Below, piece by piece: positions 1-6,008 of a DNA stretch of 9,458 nt (position 1 is its first letter; each line of letters opens with the position of its first letter). The notes under the pieces were generated by a model, which saw only the letters and a program-made list of their open reading frames with translations, was not told the origin of the DNA and did not search any database. Source of the DNA: an uncultured bacterium (lineage in GTDB: Bacteria > Bacteroidota > Bacteroidia > CAILMK01); contig CAILMK010000203.1 in the NCBI GenBank assembly GCA_903835275.1, positions 1 through 9,458 on the forward strand, written 5' to 3'. The position numbers and the translations under genes are program-made.

Positions 1-1376
1 CTATCCGTGTAAGTAATATTGGAACCGACGTATTTTCCATTGATGTATTTCCTCAGTAAGCTATCATGATAATCTATCGTGAATGCAAGGCGGTACCAGG
101 TATTTCCTGCAATTGTTCCATCATATGTCCCCTGTATTCCTACGGCTGCTCCCGGACTTATATAAATATCCGCGTCATCGCTATTGGTCGTGGAAGTTTG
201 CAGCAGCGCGATATAATTACTGCCAAGATATGCTGAAGGAACGAGTATATCCATGATAAGCGTATAGCGTCCGTTCTCAGATCCCTTATCATCCACACTG
301 AAATCAGGATATACAAAAAGCCCGTGTGCGGAATCCTGTTTTGGCACCAGCATCACCTTCGCATCGGTGGTATCCATTGAAGGAATTCCGAATCCTGAAC
401 AGGTATTATATCGTGGCAAATATTGCGTATCCGGATTCAGGTAATCAATAGGGCGCAATTGCGAACCCACACCTTTTCCGGAGAGGGAATTTTCAAATCT
501 CCAGTTGCCGGTAGTAAAGGAATCCGAGGATGAAAAAGAATCCCCTGAACAAAGATATCTTGAAGCCGTCCATGCATTATCGGTTTCCACTCCATCCACA
601 TCATTGAGAAATTCATTTTTTATGATGGATAAACGGTTCTCGGTAAATGTCCATATTTTAATATTGTATTTATGGCAATATTTCACCATAGTAGACCAGT
701 TGGAATTGTTGTATTGCTGCGAACCTATTTCCATTGAATAACAATTCAGAGCAGCACAAGCCTTGAAGTAGGATTCAATATTTACAGAGTCAGGGATCAA
801 TCCGCCGTTGTACCACACCCAGGGGCCTTTCGGAACGTATGTATGGTAATCATTCACCTGGTCGAGGGAATACAGGTCAGGCAAAATCCTGTTGGCGGAA
901 ACACCCGTTGTAGCAAGAGCGTCCTTTACCAGGTCAAACCTGTAATTATCCATATCGAGATAGAGTATGCCGTTGTATTTTTCAGCCAATATAAGCACGT
1001 CCTCAAGTGTAGGAATGGTAGTGCCCTTGAAATAATATCCTTTCCACGATCCTGCATCAAGGCTTTGTAATTCCGATAGGGTGAAATCCTCCACGGCACC
1101 GCTGCCACTGGTGGTACGGTTCAGCGCAGGTTCATCATGGAAGGAAACAAGCCGGTCATCCTTGGTGACTTTCGTATCGATCTCAATGATTTTTGAGCCT
1201 CTTTTAAAGGCTTCCTCAAGTGCAAGAACGCTGCTTTCGGGATAAATATAATCGTATCCGCGGTGCGGGATAGGGATAGTTTTGCAACTGTCAAAACGAA
1301 CTGCCGGACGTATCTGCGCCAATAAGTGTGTGGCTGAAAACGCAAATACGAAGAGCAATAAAAACGGTTTTCTCAT
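1..1376 (-). CDS. Secreted glycerophosphodiester phosphodiesterase-like protein with C-terminal LamG-type domain (partial)
   Basis: The frame is open from ATG at 1376 to the left edge (458 codons, 3' end missing). Residues 1-20 (MRKPFLLLFVFAFSATHLLA) look like a Sec signal peptide cut before Q21, so the protein is exported. Residues 34-275 match the GDPD TIM-barrel family, which cleaves glycerophosphodiesters to glycerol-3-phosphate and an alcohol. Seen are HRG (38-40), EID (65-67), FHD (79-81), IPTLEDVL (121-128), MEIG (215-218), WTFTEN (242-247) and DGVETD (261-266). H38 and H80 are the expected catalytic histidines; E65 and D67 are expected metal ligands. The usual later E-x-K reads L-D141-M-D143, so the lysine is absent. 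From about residue 281 a beta-rich region with TWYRLAFTID and KYINGKYVGSN looks like a LamG/concanavalin fold, probably for carbohydrate or surface binding. No Shine-Dalgarno is visible, as usual in Bacteroidota. A type IX sorting domain could lie beyond the edge. The fold is secure; the substrate is not. Confidence 0.9.
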   Translation of the reverse strand, partial: MRKPFLLLFVFAFSATHLLAQIRPAVRFDSCKTIPIPHRGYDYIYPESSVLALEEAFKRGSKIIEIDTKVTKDDRLVSFHDEPALNRTTSGSGAVEDFTLSELQSLDAGSWKGYYFKGTTIPTLEDVLILAEKYNGILYLDMDNYRFDLVKDALATTGVSANRILPDLYSLDQVNDYHTYVPKGPWVWYNGGLIPDSVNIESYFKACAALNCYSMEIGSQQYNNSNWSTMVKYCHKYNIKIWTFTENRLSIIKNEFLNDVDGVETDNAWTASRYLCSGDSFSSSDSFTTGNWRFENSLSGKGVGSQLRPIDYLNPDTQYLPRYNTCSGFGIPSMDTTDAKVMLVPKQDSAHGLFVYPDFSVDDKGSENGRYTLIMDILVPSAYLGSNYIALLQTSTTNSDDADIYISPGAAVGIQGTYDGTIAGNTWYRLAFTIDYHDSLLRKYINGKYVGSNITYTD

Positions 1377-1400
1377 AGAGCAACGTGCTTATAATTAGTG

Positions 1401-1431
1401 CAAAGATAAGGGTTTAAAGGAAATTTGCAAA
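1401..1431 (-). promoter_or_regulatory. Bacteroidota-type promoter of the GDPD gene
   Basis: On the minus strand TTTG (1431-1428) is followed by exactly 19 bases and then TATCTTTG (1408-1401). This is a full match to the TTTG / TAnnTTTG consensus recognised by the Bacteroidota primary sigma factor. Transcription should start around 1394-1398, giving a leader of about 20 nt before ATG at 1376. Confidence 0.75.
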
Positions 1432-1432
1432 A

Positions 1433-1460
1433 AAGGGACAAGGGACAGTTTACAGTTGAT
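1433..1460. repeat. Heptanucleotide run (AAGGGAC)
   Basis: AAGGGAC at 1433-1439 is perfectly repeated at 1440-1446. It is followed in the same 7-nt phase by AGTTTAC and AGTTGAT. The run lies immediately upstream of the -33 element of the GDPD promoter. It has the same period as the arrays at gene 3' ends in this window but is not at a gene end. Confidence 0.55.
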
Positions 1461-1469
1461 ATTTATCAA
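1456..1469. promoter_or_regulatory. Possible operator palindrome TTGATA-TT-TATCAA
   Basis: A perfect 6-bp inverted repeat with a 2-bp spacer lies about 25 bp upstream of the -33 element of the GDPD promoter. Its size and position suit a dimeric regulator site. A 14-bp AT-rich palindrome can also occur by chance, and no regulator is encoded here. Confidence 0.25.
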
Positions 1470-1543
1470 AAAACACAAGATATTCGGGGCTGCTTTCTGC
1501 TAACTAAAATAGAGCGTCCGCTCGTGTGTTATTGATTGTCACA

Positions 1544-1587
1544 GCAGTGTCTCCTGGCGGGCAGCTTGCGGATTGCAGGGACACTGC
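1544..1587. repeat. Inverted repeat GCAGTGTC ... GACACTGC
   Basis: GCAGTGTC (1544-1551) is the exact reverse complement of GACACTGC (1580-1587). The pairing extends inward by one G-T wobble and one C-G pair, giving a stem of about 10 bp around a GC-rich 24-nt loop. It lies in the non-coding divergent spacer, and its function is unknown. Confidence 0.5.
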
Positions 1588-1607
1588 GTCAAATGCGCGG
1601 AGTCCCT

Positions 1608-1625
1608 GTCTGCCGATAGGCAGGC
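1608..1625. repeat. Short GC-rich hairpin (GTCTGCC-GATA-GGCAGGC)
   Basis: A 7-bp stem with one wobble and a GATA loop. It resembles the CTGCC/GGCAG palindromes often scattered between Bacteroidota genes. No T-tract follows, so it is not a typical terminator. Confidence 0.45.
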
Positions 1626-1691
1626 TCCCAAAACTCATCCTGGTGCTCCGAGAAACTCCGCCGGGAATGCAAAAGTAAACGCACGGAGTGC

Positions 1692-1717
1692 TTCCCCCTT
1701 TAGGGGTTAGGGGGTAA
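1692..1717 (+). repeat. G-rich intergenic element, copy A
   Basis: It reads TTCCCCCTTTAGGGG then TTAGGGGGTAA on the plus strand. It has the same build (C-run, TTT, G-run, pyrimidine/A spacer, second G-run) as the elements at 5885-5912 and 7045-7078 read on the minus strand. It sits about 60 bp upstream of the beta-helix gene. Confidence 0.6.
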
Positions 1718-1766
1718 AAATCTCCGCAGGGAGCTGAGGTTTCACTTTAATATTCATTCCTTCCCC

Positions 1767-1774
1767 TATCTTTG
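1767..1774 (+). promoter_or_regulatory. -7 promoter box TATCTTTG of the beta-helix gene
   Basis: A full match to TAnnTTTG ends only 4 bp before the ATG at 1779. Transcription would start at about 1777-1780, so the mRNA should be leaderless or nearly so. No clear TTG is present about 19 bp upstream; the best candidate is only TTTCAC (1740-1745). Confidence 0.6.
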
Positions 1775-1778
1775 TCTT

Positions 1779-3668
1779 ATGAAAATGCGTTCACATATTT
1801 TTGTTCTTTTCTTAACAATAAGTTGTCATACACTTTTTGCGAGGAATTATTATATCAGTTCCAAGGGGAAGGACACTAACAATGGCTCGACAATAGCAAG
1901 TGCATGGCGCGGTACCGCGAATATTGACAAGACACATTTTGTACCCGGTGATTCCATACTTTTTGAAGGAGGAAAAACATTTTCAGGGTATATCTGGCTG
2001 CAATCTGAGGATTCTGGCAATGCCTTGCATCCGGTTGTGATTACCAGTTATGGCAGAGGCAGGGCGGCAATTGATGCGGGAAATTCATTCGGAATGTATG
2101 CACAGAATGTGGGTGGAATTGAAGTGCGTAACCTTAATTTTGTTGGCAGCGGTCCCGCGATGAATACAAAACCAGGAGTGATGTTTTATGCGGATAGCAG
2201 CGGCAATGTAAAATTCAATCATATTGTTATCACAGACGTGGATATACATGGTTTCGGCAGTACCGGACTGACGCTTGGCAGCTATGCAAAATCAACAGGG
2301 TACGAGAATGTTTTAATAGAGCGAGTGAATGTGTATGATAATAAAAATGCAGGCATCACCAGTTATTCTGAATCGTATTTATACAGGAATGCACATCGGA
2401 ATATTTTGATCCGCTATTGTAATGTGTACAATAATCGTGGCGATTCCACGAATAAAACATCCCATACAGGGGATGGAATTGTGATAGGCGGAGCCACGAA
2501 TGTTTTGATGGAACACAATATCGCTCATGATAACGGTGATTTATGCTTTTGCAAAACTGCCGGTCCTGCAGGAATTTGGGTGTATGAGTGTGATAGTGCC
2601 GCTATCAGATACTGCGAAGCGTATCACAATCGCCGCAGCGGTGGAGTAGACGGTGATGGATTTGATATTGATATCTTCACATCCAATTCTGTTATGGAAT
2701 ATAACTATTCCCACGATAATGAAGGCGTAGGTTATTTATTCACCCAATGGCAAAATGATTATACCCATAGGAATAATACAGTACGGTTTAATATTTCGCA
2801 GAATGACGGTGTGGGAATTTTATTATACGGACCTTTCCGTGATGCGCAGATTTATAACAATACCATTTATTCATCGCAGAAAAATCCGCTCTATGGTTTT
2901 CCTTCCTATCATGCTTTCTGGGCATTGAATTTTGGCTTTGCAAATAATTATTCCACGAATGTTTTTATTCGTAATAATATTTTTTATCTACATGGAACCC
3001 TGACTGCTGTGGAGATCCAGCCGAAACAGAATGCCGGTGATTCCAATGTATTCTTCCAGGGAAATGTTTTCTATAATGATTCAGGCGCTCTTTCCTATGT
3101 GCAGAATGGTAAAACGTATACTACTCTTTCTACATGGAGAAAAGCTGAAAACCAGGAAATGTTTAACGGCGATAGTACAGGCATGGAAACCGATCCGCAA
3201 CTCATTGCTCCCGGCAAAGGAAAAACCATTGCCAGTACAGATTCATTGATGACATTAAAACAATATCGCCTTCATGATTCATCATCAATAATAGGAAAGG
3301 GATTGAATATGGACAGCATCCTTGGCATTTTAACTTTTATGACTGATTACTTCAGCGATTCCATCCGCCCGTCGGGACAATTTACACCCGGCGCACACGA
3401 ACCACAGAAAAGTATTGTTTCAGCAGTAGAATCCACAGCTAAAAATAATTTTTCACTGAAAATATTTCCTGATCCCGCAAAAGATATTTTAAATATTGAA
3501 TGCAATGAAAAAGAAATTCAATCCCTGCAAATCTATTCTTCAACAGGGAAAATTATTTATTATGGGAAAGTTTTAAATAAATCGTCAATAGATATTTCAG
3601 CATTCCCTTCAGGGATTTATTTTATCAAGATAGGGGAGAAGTATGCAGGTAAATTTGTGAAGGAGTAG
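1779..3668 (+). CDS. Secreted right-handed parallel beta-helix protein with type IX sorting domain
   Basis: 629 aa. Residues 1-21 form a signal peptide (cut after LFA). Residues 24-70 carry the opening seen in many Bacteroidota beta-helix enzymes (YYISSKGKDTNNG, then PGDSILFEGGKTF). Residues about 110-430 are repeated beta-helix coils of the form NVLIERVNVYDN, NILIRYCNVYNN, NVLMEHNIAHDN and AAIRYCEAYHN. An acidic DGDGFDID (291-298) could bind calcium. Residues 470-541 close the helix with TDPQL and RPSGQFTPGAHE. Residues 558-629 are a type A C-terminal sorting domain (FPDPAKD, IYSSTGK, PSGIYFIKI, KFVKE), which directs passage through the outer membrane by type IX secretion. The fold is shared with polysaccharide lyases and epimerases, but no specific catalytic signature was recognised, so the substrate is left open. 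ATG 1779 fits a leaderless start; ATG 1785 (M3) is the alternative. The sorting-domain DNA is visibly more AT-rich than the body. Confidence 0.9.
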   Translation: MKMRSHIFVLFLTISCHTLFARNYYISSKGKDTNNGSTIASAWRGTANIDKTHFVPGDSILFEGGKTFSGYIWLQSEDSGNALHPVVITSYGRGRAAIDAGNSFGMYAQNVGGIEVRNLNFVGSGPAMNTKPGVMFYADSSGNVKFNHIVITDVDIHGFGSTGLTLGSYAKSTGYENVLIERVNVYDNKNAGITSYSESYLYRNAHRNILIRYCNVYNNRGDSTNKTSHTGDGIVIGGATNVLMEHNIAHDNGDLCFCKTAGPAGIWVYECDSAAIRYCEAYHNRRSGGVDGDGFDIDIFTSNSVMEYNYSHDNEGVGYLFTQWQNDYTHRNNTVRFNISQNDGVGILLYGPFRDAQIYNNTIYSSQKNPLYGFPSYHAFWALNFGFANNYSTNVFIRNNIFYLHGTLTAVEIQPKQNAGDSNVFFQGNVFYNDSGALSYVQNGKTYTTLSTWRKAENQEMFNGDSTGMETDPQLIAPGKGKTIASTDSLMTLKQYRLHDSSSIIGKGLNMDSILGILTFMTDYFSDSIRPSGQFTPGAHEPQKSIVSAVESTAKNNFSLKIFPDPAKDILNIECNEKEIQSLQIYSSTGKIIYYGKVLNKSSIDISAFPSGIYFIKIGEKYAGKFVKE

Positions 3669-3714
3669 AATTCTGTAGTCAGTAATAAGTATTCAGAATT
3701 CAGTAGAATGTAAA
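3666..3714 (+). repeat. Heptad array at the 3' end of the beta-helix gene
   Basis: Starting with the stop codon, the plus strand reads in units of seven: TAGAATT, CTGTAGT, CAGTAAT, AAGTATT, CAGAATT, CAGTAGA, ATGTAAA. Units are degenerate but keep the period and the CAG-AAT/AGT words. It is in the sense orientation of the preceding gene. Confidence 0.6.
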
Positions 3715-3736
3715 ATATAAATTTGTCATTCAGTAG

Positions 3737-3752
3737 TCCCGCATGTGCGGGA
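3737..3752. repeat. TCCCGC-ATGT-GCGGGA hairpin in the convergent gap
   Basis: A 6-bp perfect GC-rich stem with a 4-nt loop lies between the convergent stops at 3668 and 3795. It is flanked by TCATT-like and GGATTACC-like sequence, as in the CCCGC/GCGGG repeats common in this phylum. It could slow polymerase from both sides, but no T-tract follows on either strand, so it is listed as a repeat rather than a terminator. Confidence 0.5.
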
Positions 3753-3794
3753 TTACCAGCGCTACAGAAAATGATTAAAAAATGTTTCCAGGTT

Positions 3795-4355
3795 TTACTC
3801 CTCTTCATTCTCCACTCTTTGTTCTTCCGGATTTCCAATGGTATCCACTTCCATTATGAGTTTGATCTCATCCATTTCCTTCAAGGTAACTACAAAAGTA
3901 TTACTCCACCTGTCATGCCAGCCTCTGCCTCCTGAAAGGAAGGAAAATGCTTCAAAGGGAATAAGCCTGATCATTGACCTGCCAAGTATATTACTGAAAT
4001 CGGGTTTTTGCCCATATTCATTTATTACTATGGTATTCGTGAAGAATTTCCCTGGTGTTTTTTGTGTCAGGCTTTCAAAAAGTGTGTAGTAAAATACACT
4101 TGCAAGGGCAGCCATAAAATATCCCCCGCTATCATCTGCATTACCCGATGCAGAGCTTAGATCACCCATTGCCACATGCCAAAAATAAAACAGTATAACA
4201 TAGAGGATGATGAAGGTAATTCCATCAATCATGTTGTTTGCAAATCGCAAACCTGTACTGGCACTCTGCACATTGATGTATGTGAGATTTTCATTCTGGT
4301 CGTTTCCGGAATTCGGTGCATTCTCATCAACGATCTTATATTTTGGTTTGTCCAT
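3795..4355 (-). CDS. RDD family membrane protein
   Basis: 186 aa from ATG at 4355. The RDD family signature is present: R37 and D44 in GLRFANNMIDG, TPGKFF at 100-105, and D148 in WHDRW (146-150). Two hydrophobic segments (about 45-62 and 77-95) predict a small integral membrane protein with a polar N-terminal tail and an acidic C-terminus (NPEEQRVENEEE). RDD proteins have no agreed biochemical role but often accompany MoxR/DUF58 membrane clusters, as here. The frame stays open upstream to 4457, but those 34 codons translate the heptad array behind the DUF58 stop and give no RDD-like sequence, so the start is placed at 4355. No TAnnTTTG box was found in the 105-bp gap, so it is probably cotranscribed with the DUF58 gene. 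The last nine codons and the stop lie in a 7-nt-period repeat. Confidence 0.85.
   Translation of the reverse strand: MDKPKYKIVDENAPNSGNDQNENLTYINVQSASTGLRFANNMIDGITFIILYVILFYFWHVAMGDLSSASGNADDSGGYFMAALASVFYYTLFESLTQKTPGKFFTNTIVINEYGQKPDFSNILGRSMIRLIPFEAFSFLSGGRGWHDRWSNTFVVTLKEMDEIKLIMEVDTIGNPEEQRVENEEE
3797..3824 (-). repeat. Heptad array forming the C-terminal codons of the RDD gene
   Basis: On the minus strand the units are GAACAAA (3824-3818), GAGTGGA (3817-3811), GAATGAA (3810-3804) and GAGGAGT (3803-3797). Each begins with GA. They encode EQRVENEEE, and the final T starts the TAA stop (3797-3795). Confidence 0.5.
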
Positions 4356-4407
4356 GTTTTTAAGTTTTGTTCCCTTTTTTAATTTTATCTGTAGCACTGG
4401 TAAGTTT

Positions 4408-4463
4408 CCTGCTAAATGACAACTCTTTTTTGCTAACTGCCAACTACCATTTGCCAACTGCTA
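4408..4463 (-). repeat. Heptad array at the 3' end of the DUF58 gene (TGGCAGT type)
   Basis: From the TAG stop (4463-4461) the minus strand reads TAGCAGT, TGGCAAA, TGGTAGT, TGGCAGT, TAGCAAA, AAAGAGT, TGTCATT, TAGCAGG. That is eight units of seven with consensus T(A/G)GCAGT, and the stop codon is part of the first unit. It fills about half of the 105-bp gap before the RDD start. Confidence 0.7.
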
Positions 4464-5804
4464 AATAATTCCACGGCTCTTCAACTCAAGATATTTATTG
4501 ATCGTATTTACAGTGAGGTTTTGCGGGGAGGTTAGAATGGAATAAATGCCGTTTTGTTCCAGCTCTTTTACGATCAGCCTTTTTTCGTAGGCAAGTTTTT
4601 CAGCGATGGTTTTTACATACACATCCAGAGTAGATTTTGAAGTATTGCCCAACAGTGTTTTTAGCTCCGTATTCTCGAAGAATATGATTACAAGAACGTG
4701 GTTTTTTGCCAGGTGCGCAAAGTAGGGGAGTTGCCTCCTCAGTGATGATAATGATTCAAAATTAGTGAAGAAAAGAAAGAGGCTTCGGTGGGTAACTTTC
4801 TTTTTTAAATATGCTGAAAGCACCTCGTAATTACTCTCTGAAAAATTACTTTTCTGGTTATACAGAACAGAAAGTATTTTCTGCATTTGCAAACTTTTTC
4901 TGTCCGCAGGAAGAAATGCGCCGAGCCTGTCAGAGAAAGTGATCAGTCCCGCCTTGTCCTGTTTCAGTATCGCTATATTGGAAATTACCAGTGAAGCATT
5001 GATGCTGTAATCAAGCAAACTCAATCCGTCAAAAGGCATTTTCATGGCACGACCTTTATCAATGATGCTGTATACTTGTTGTGCTTTTTCCTCCTGGTAA
5101 TTATTCACCATGAAGGAATTTTTTCTTGCAGTTGCTTTCCAGTTGATGCGGCGGAATTCATCGCCCTGCACATATTCGCGGATCTGTTCAAATTCCGTAC
5201 TCGCACCAATACGACGCATTTTTTTCAATCCGCCCTCTGTGATCCGCGAATGAATGGCAAGCAATTCGTACTTGCGCATTTGTATAAAGGAAGGATATAC
5301 AGGCACCATCTGGTCATCAGCGAAACTATATCTGCGCCTGATGAGTGAAATTTTTCCGGAGACATACACATTGATTTTTCCGAAATGATATTCGCCTCTT
5401 TTTACAGGGCGCAATGTATATTCTATGATGGAATCGTTTTGCGGTTCTATCTTTCTTTTGTAAAAGAAATCACGTATCTGGAATTGCACCGGCAGTTCAT
5501 CGATCACCATAACTTCCACAGCGAATGGCAACTGGTTGCTAATGGAAACCATGATCTTGTTTTCATCGCCGTTACTTAATTTCTCAGGGGCAATCCTGCG
5601 CGCAACAATGCCTTCATTGTTTCCGTACATGATGAATCCATCTACGATGGTAAGCGCAAATAAAATGATGAAGAGTAATTTTGCCACCGCAAAAAGCGGA
5701 TAAAAGAAAAAGCTCAGTATGAAAATAAAAGCAAGCACCCCCAGCGCCTTGAAAAAGCGCGGATGAAAATAGAGTGATTTTATTATTGCTAATGCTTTGT
5801 TCAC
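4461..5804 (-). CDS. DUF58 domain-containing membrane protein
   Basis: 447 aa. Two adjacent hydrophobic segments (about 18-36 and 37-59) anchor it in the cytoplasmic membrane. A beta-rich region (about 65-160, including LRPVKRGEYHFG) precedes the DUF58 core, whose hallmark FEQIREYVQGD...RRINWKATAR lies at 205-227. After it comes a von Willebrand A-like fold. The metal-site motif that would read DxSxS is D249-K-G-R-A253, so both serines are missing and metal-dependent adhesion is doubtful; similar D-x-G-R variants are familiar in Bacteroidota DUF58 proteins. DUF58 proteins are typical partners of MoxR ATPases, and the moxR gene lies just upstream. The start is GTG at 5804: an in-frame TAA lies four codons upstream, and the next Met (M59) would remove the membrane anchor. 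The 201-bp gap before it is full of repeats. Confidence 0.9.
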   Translation of the reverse strand: MNKALAIIKSLYFHPRFFKALGVLAFIFILSFFFYPLFAVAKLLFIILFALTIVDGFIMYGNNEGIVARRIAPEKLSNGDENKIMVSISNQLPFAVEVMVIDELPVQFQIRDFFYKRKIEPQNDSIIEYTLRPVKRGEYHFGKINVYVSGKISLIRRRYSFADDQMVPVYPSFIQMRKYELLAIHSRITEGGLKKMRRIGASTEFEQIREYVQGDEFRRINWKATARKNSFMVNNYQEEKAQQVYSIIDKGRAMKMPFDGLSLLDYSINASLVISNIAILKQDKAGLITFSDRLGAFLPADRKSLQMQKILSVLYNQKSNFSESNYEVLSAYLKKKVTHRSLFLFFTNFESLSSLRRQLPYFAHLAKNHVLVIIFFENTELKTLLGNTSKSTLDVYVKTIAEKLAYEKRLIVKELEQNGIYSILTSPQNLTVNTINKYLELKSRGII

Positions 5805-5832
5805 CTTATGTTTTTAATTGTTTGTAGAATCT

Positions 5833-5867
5833 AATCCTCTAAAGGTTTCAAAAACCTTTAGAGGATT
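5833..5867. repeat. Perfect 16-bp palindrome upstream of DUF58
   Basis: AATCCTCTAAAGGTTT (5833-5848) is followed by a 3-nt loop and its exact reverse complement (5852-5867). On the plus strand a run of five T (5866-5870) follows, which resembles a terminator, but no plus-strand gene ends here. On the minus strand it ends 28 nt before the GTG start of DUF58, so it could form a strong hairpin in the leader. It fits a mobile palindromic (REP-like) repeat, or an RNA processing or attenuation structure. Confidence 0.7.
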
Positions 5868-5884
5868 TTTCGCGTTTCCTGTCA

Positions 5885-5912
5885 TCCCCCTAGCCCCCTG
5901 TCAAAGGGGGAA
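5885..5912 (-). repeat. G-rich intergenic element, copy B
   Basis: Read on the minus strand it is TTCCCCCTTTGACAGGGGG followed by CTAGGGGGA. CCCCCT (5894-5899) and AGGGGG (5905-5910) can pair. The layout matches copies at 1692-1717 and 7045-7078. A small GCCC-TTC-GGGC hairpin (5914-5924) adjoins it. Confidence 0.6.
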
Positions 5913-5947
5913 TGCCCTTCGGGCTAAAAAAATTTTGCTATAAACGT

Positions 5948-5988
5948 GTGATGCCTTCAGCATCATTTTATTCTTACTACTTGCTACT
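5948..5988 (-). repeat. 41-bp duplicated block, copy 1, with TGATGC hairpin
   Basis: It matches 7116-7156 at 39 of 41 positions. It contains TGATGC (5949-5954), a 5-nt loop and GCATCA (5960-5965), and then runs into the heptad array behind the MoxR stop. The one difference inside the hairpin lies in the loop, so the stem is intact. Confidence 0.75.
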
Positions 5989-6008
5989 TATTACTTACTA
6001 CTGAGTTA
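5967..6008 (-). repeat. Heptad array at the 3' end of the MoxR gene (GTAGTAA type)
   Basis: From the TAA stop (6008-6006) the minus strand reads TAACTCA, GTAGTAA, GTAATAA, GTAGCAA, GTAGTAA, GAATAAA in units of seven. Four consecutive units are GTA(G/A)(T/C)AA. Its distal part overlaps the 41-bp duplicated block. Confidence 0.7.

Larger units (their letters stand above)
1377..1778. other. Non-coding divergent spacer, 402 bp
   Basis: This gap separates the divergent GDPD and beta-helix genes, and no convincing ORF lies in it. From left to right it holds the GDPD promoter (1401-1431), a heptad run (1433-1460), a palindrome (1456-1469), a long inverted repeat (1544-1587), a short GC-rich hairpin (1608-1625), a G-rich intergenic element (1692-1717) and the TATCTTTG box of the plus-strand gene (1767-1774). 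The middle, about 1510-1740, is more GC-rich than the flanks and repeats short ggag/ctcc words, which suggests a degenerate repeat or structured element rather than coding DNA. Confidence 0.7.

Noticed and set aside
1121..1345. 74-residue minus-strand ORF rich in R, S and P
   Set aside because: It is out of frame within the GDPD gene, whose own frame carries the HRG, EID and FHD motifs over the same bases.
3031..3249. Plus-strand ORF inside the beta-helix gene
   Set aside because: It is a frame-shifted shadow with no recognisable domain; the long frame keeps beta-helix repeats across this stretch.
3737..3752. Bidirectional terminator between convergent genes
   Set aside because: The stem is short and neither strand has a T-tract after it. 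A role in termination is possible but not supported.
4356..4457. N-terminal 34-residue extension of the RDD protein (frame open to 4457)
   Set aside because: It translates the heptad array and spacer behind the DUF58 stop, and RDD-like sequence begins after M at 4355.
5833..5870. Intrinsic terminator
   Set aside because: The stem and T-run suit only the plus strand, where no gene ends. On the minus strand the sequence after the stem is ATTAGATT, a poor T-tract, so it is listed as a palindrome.
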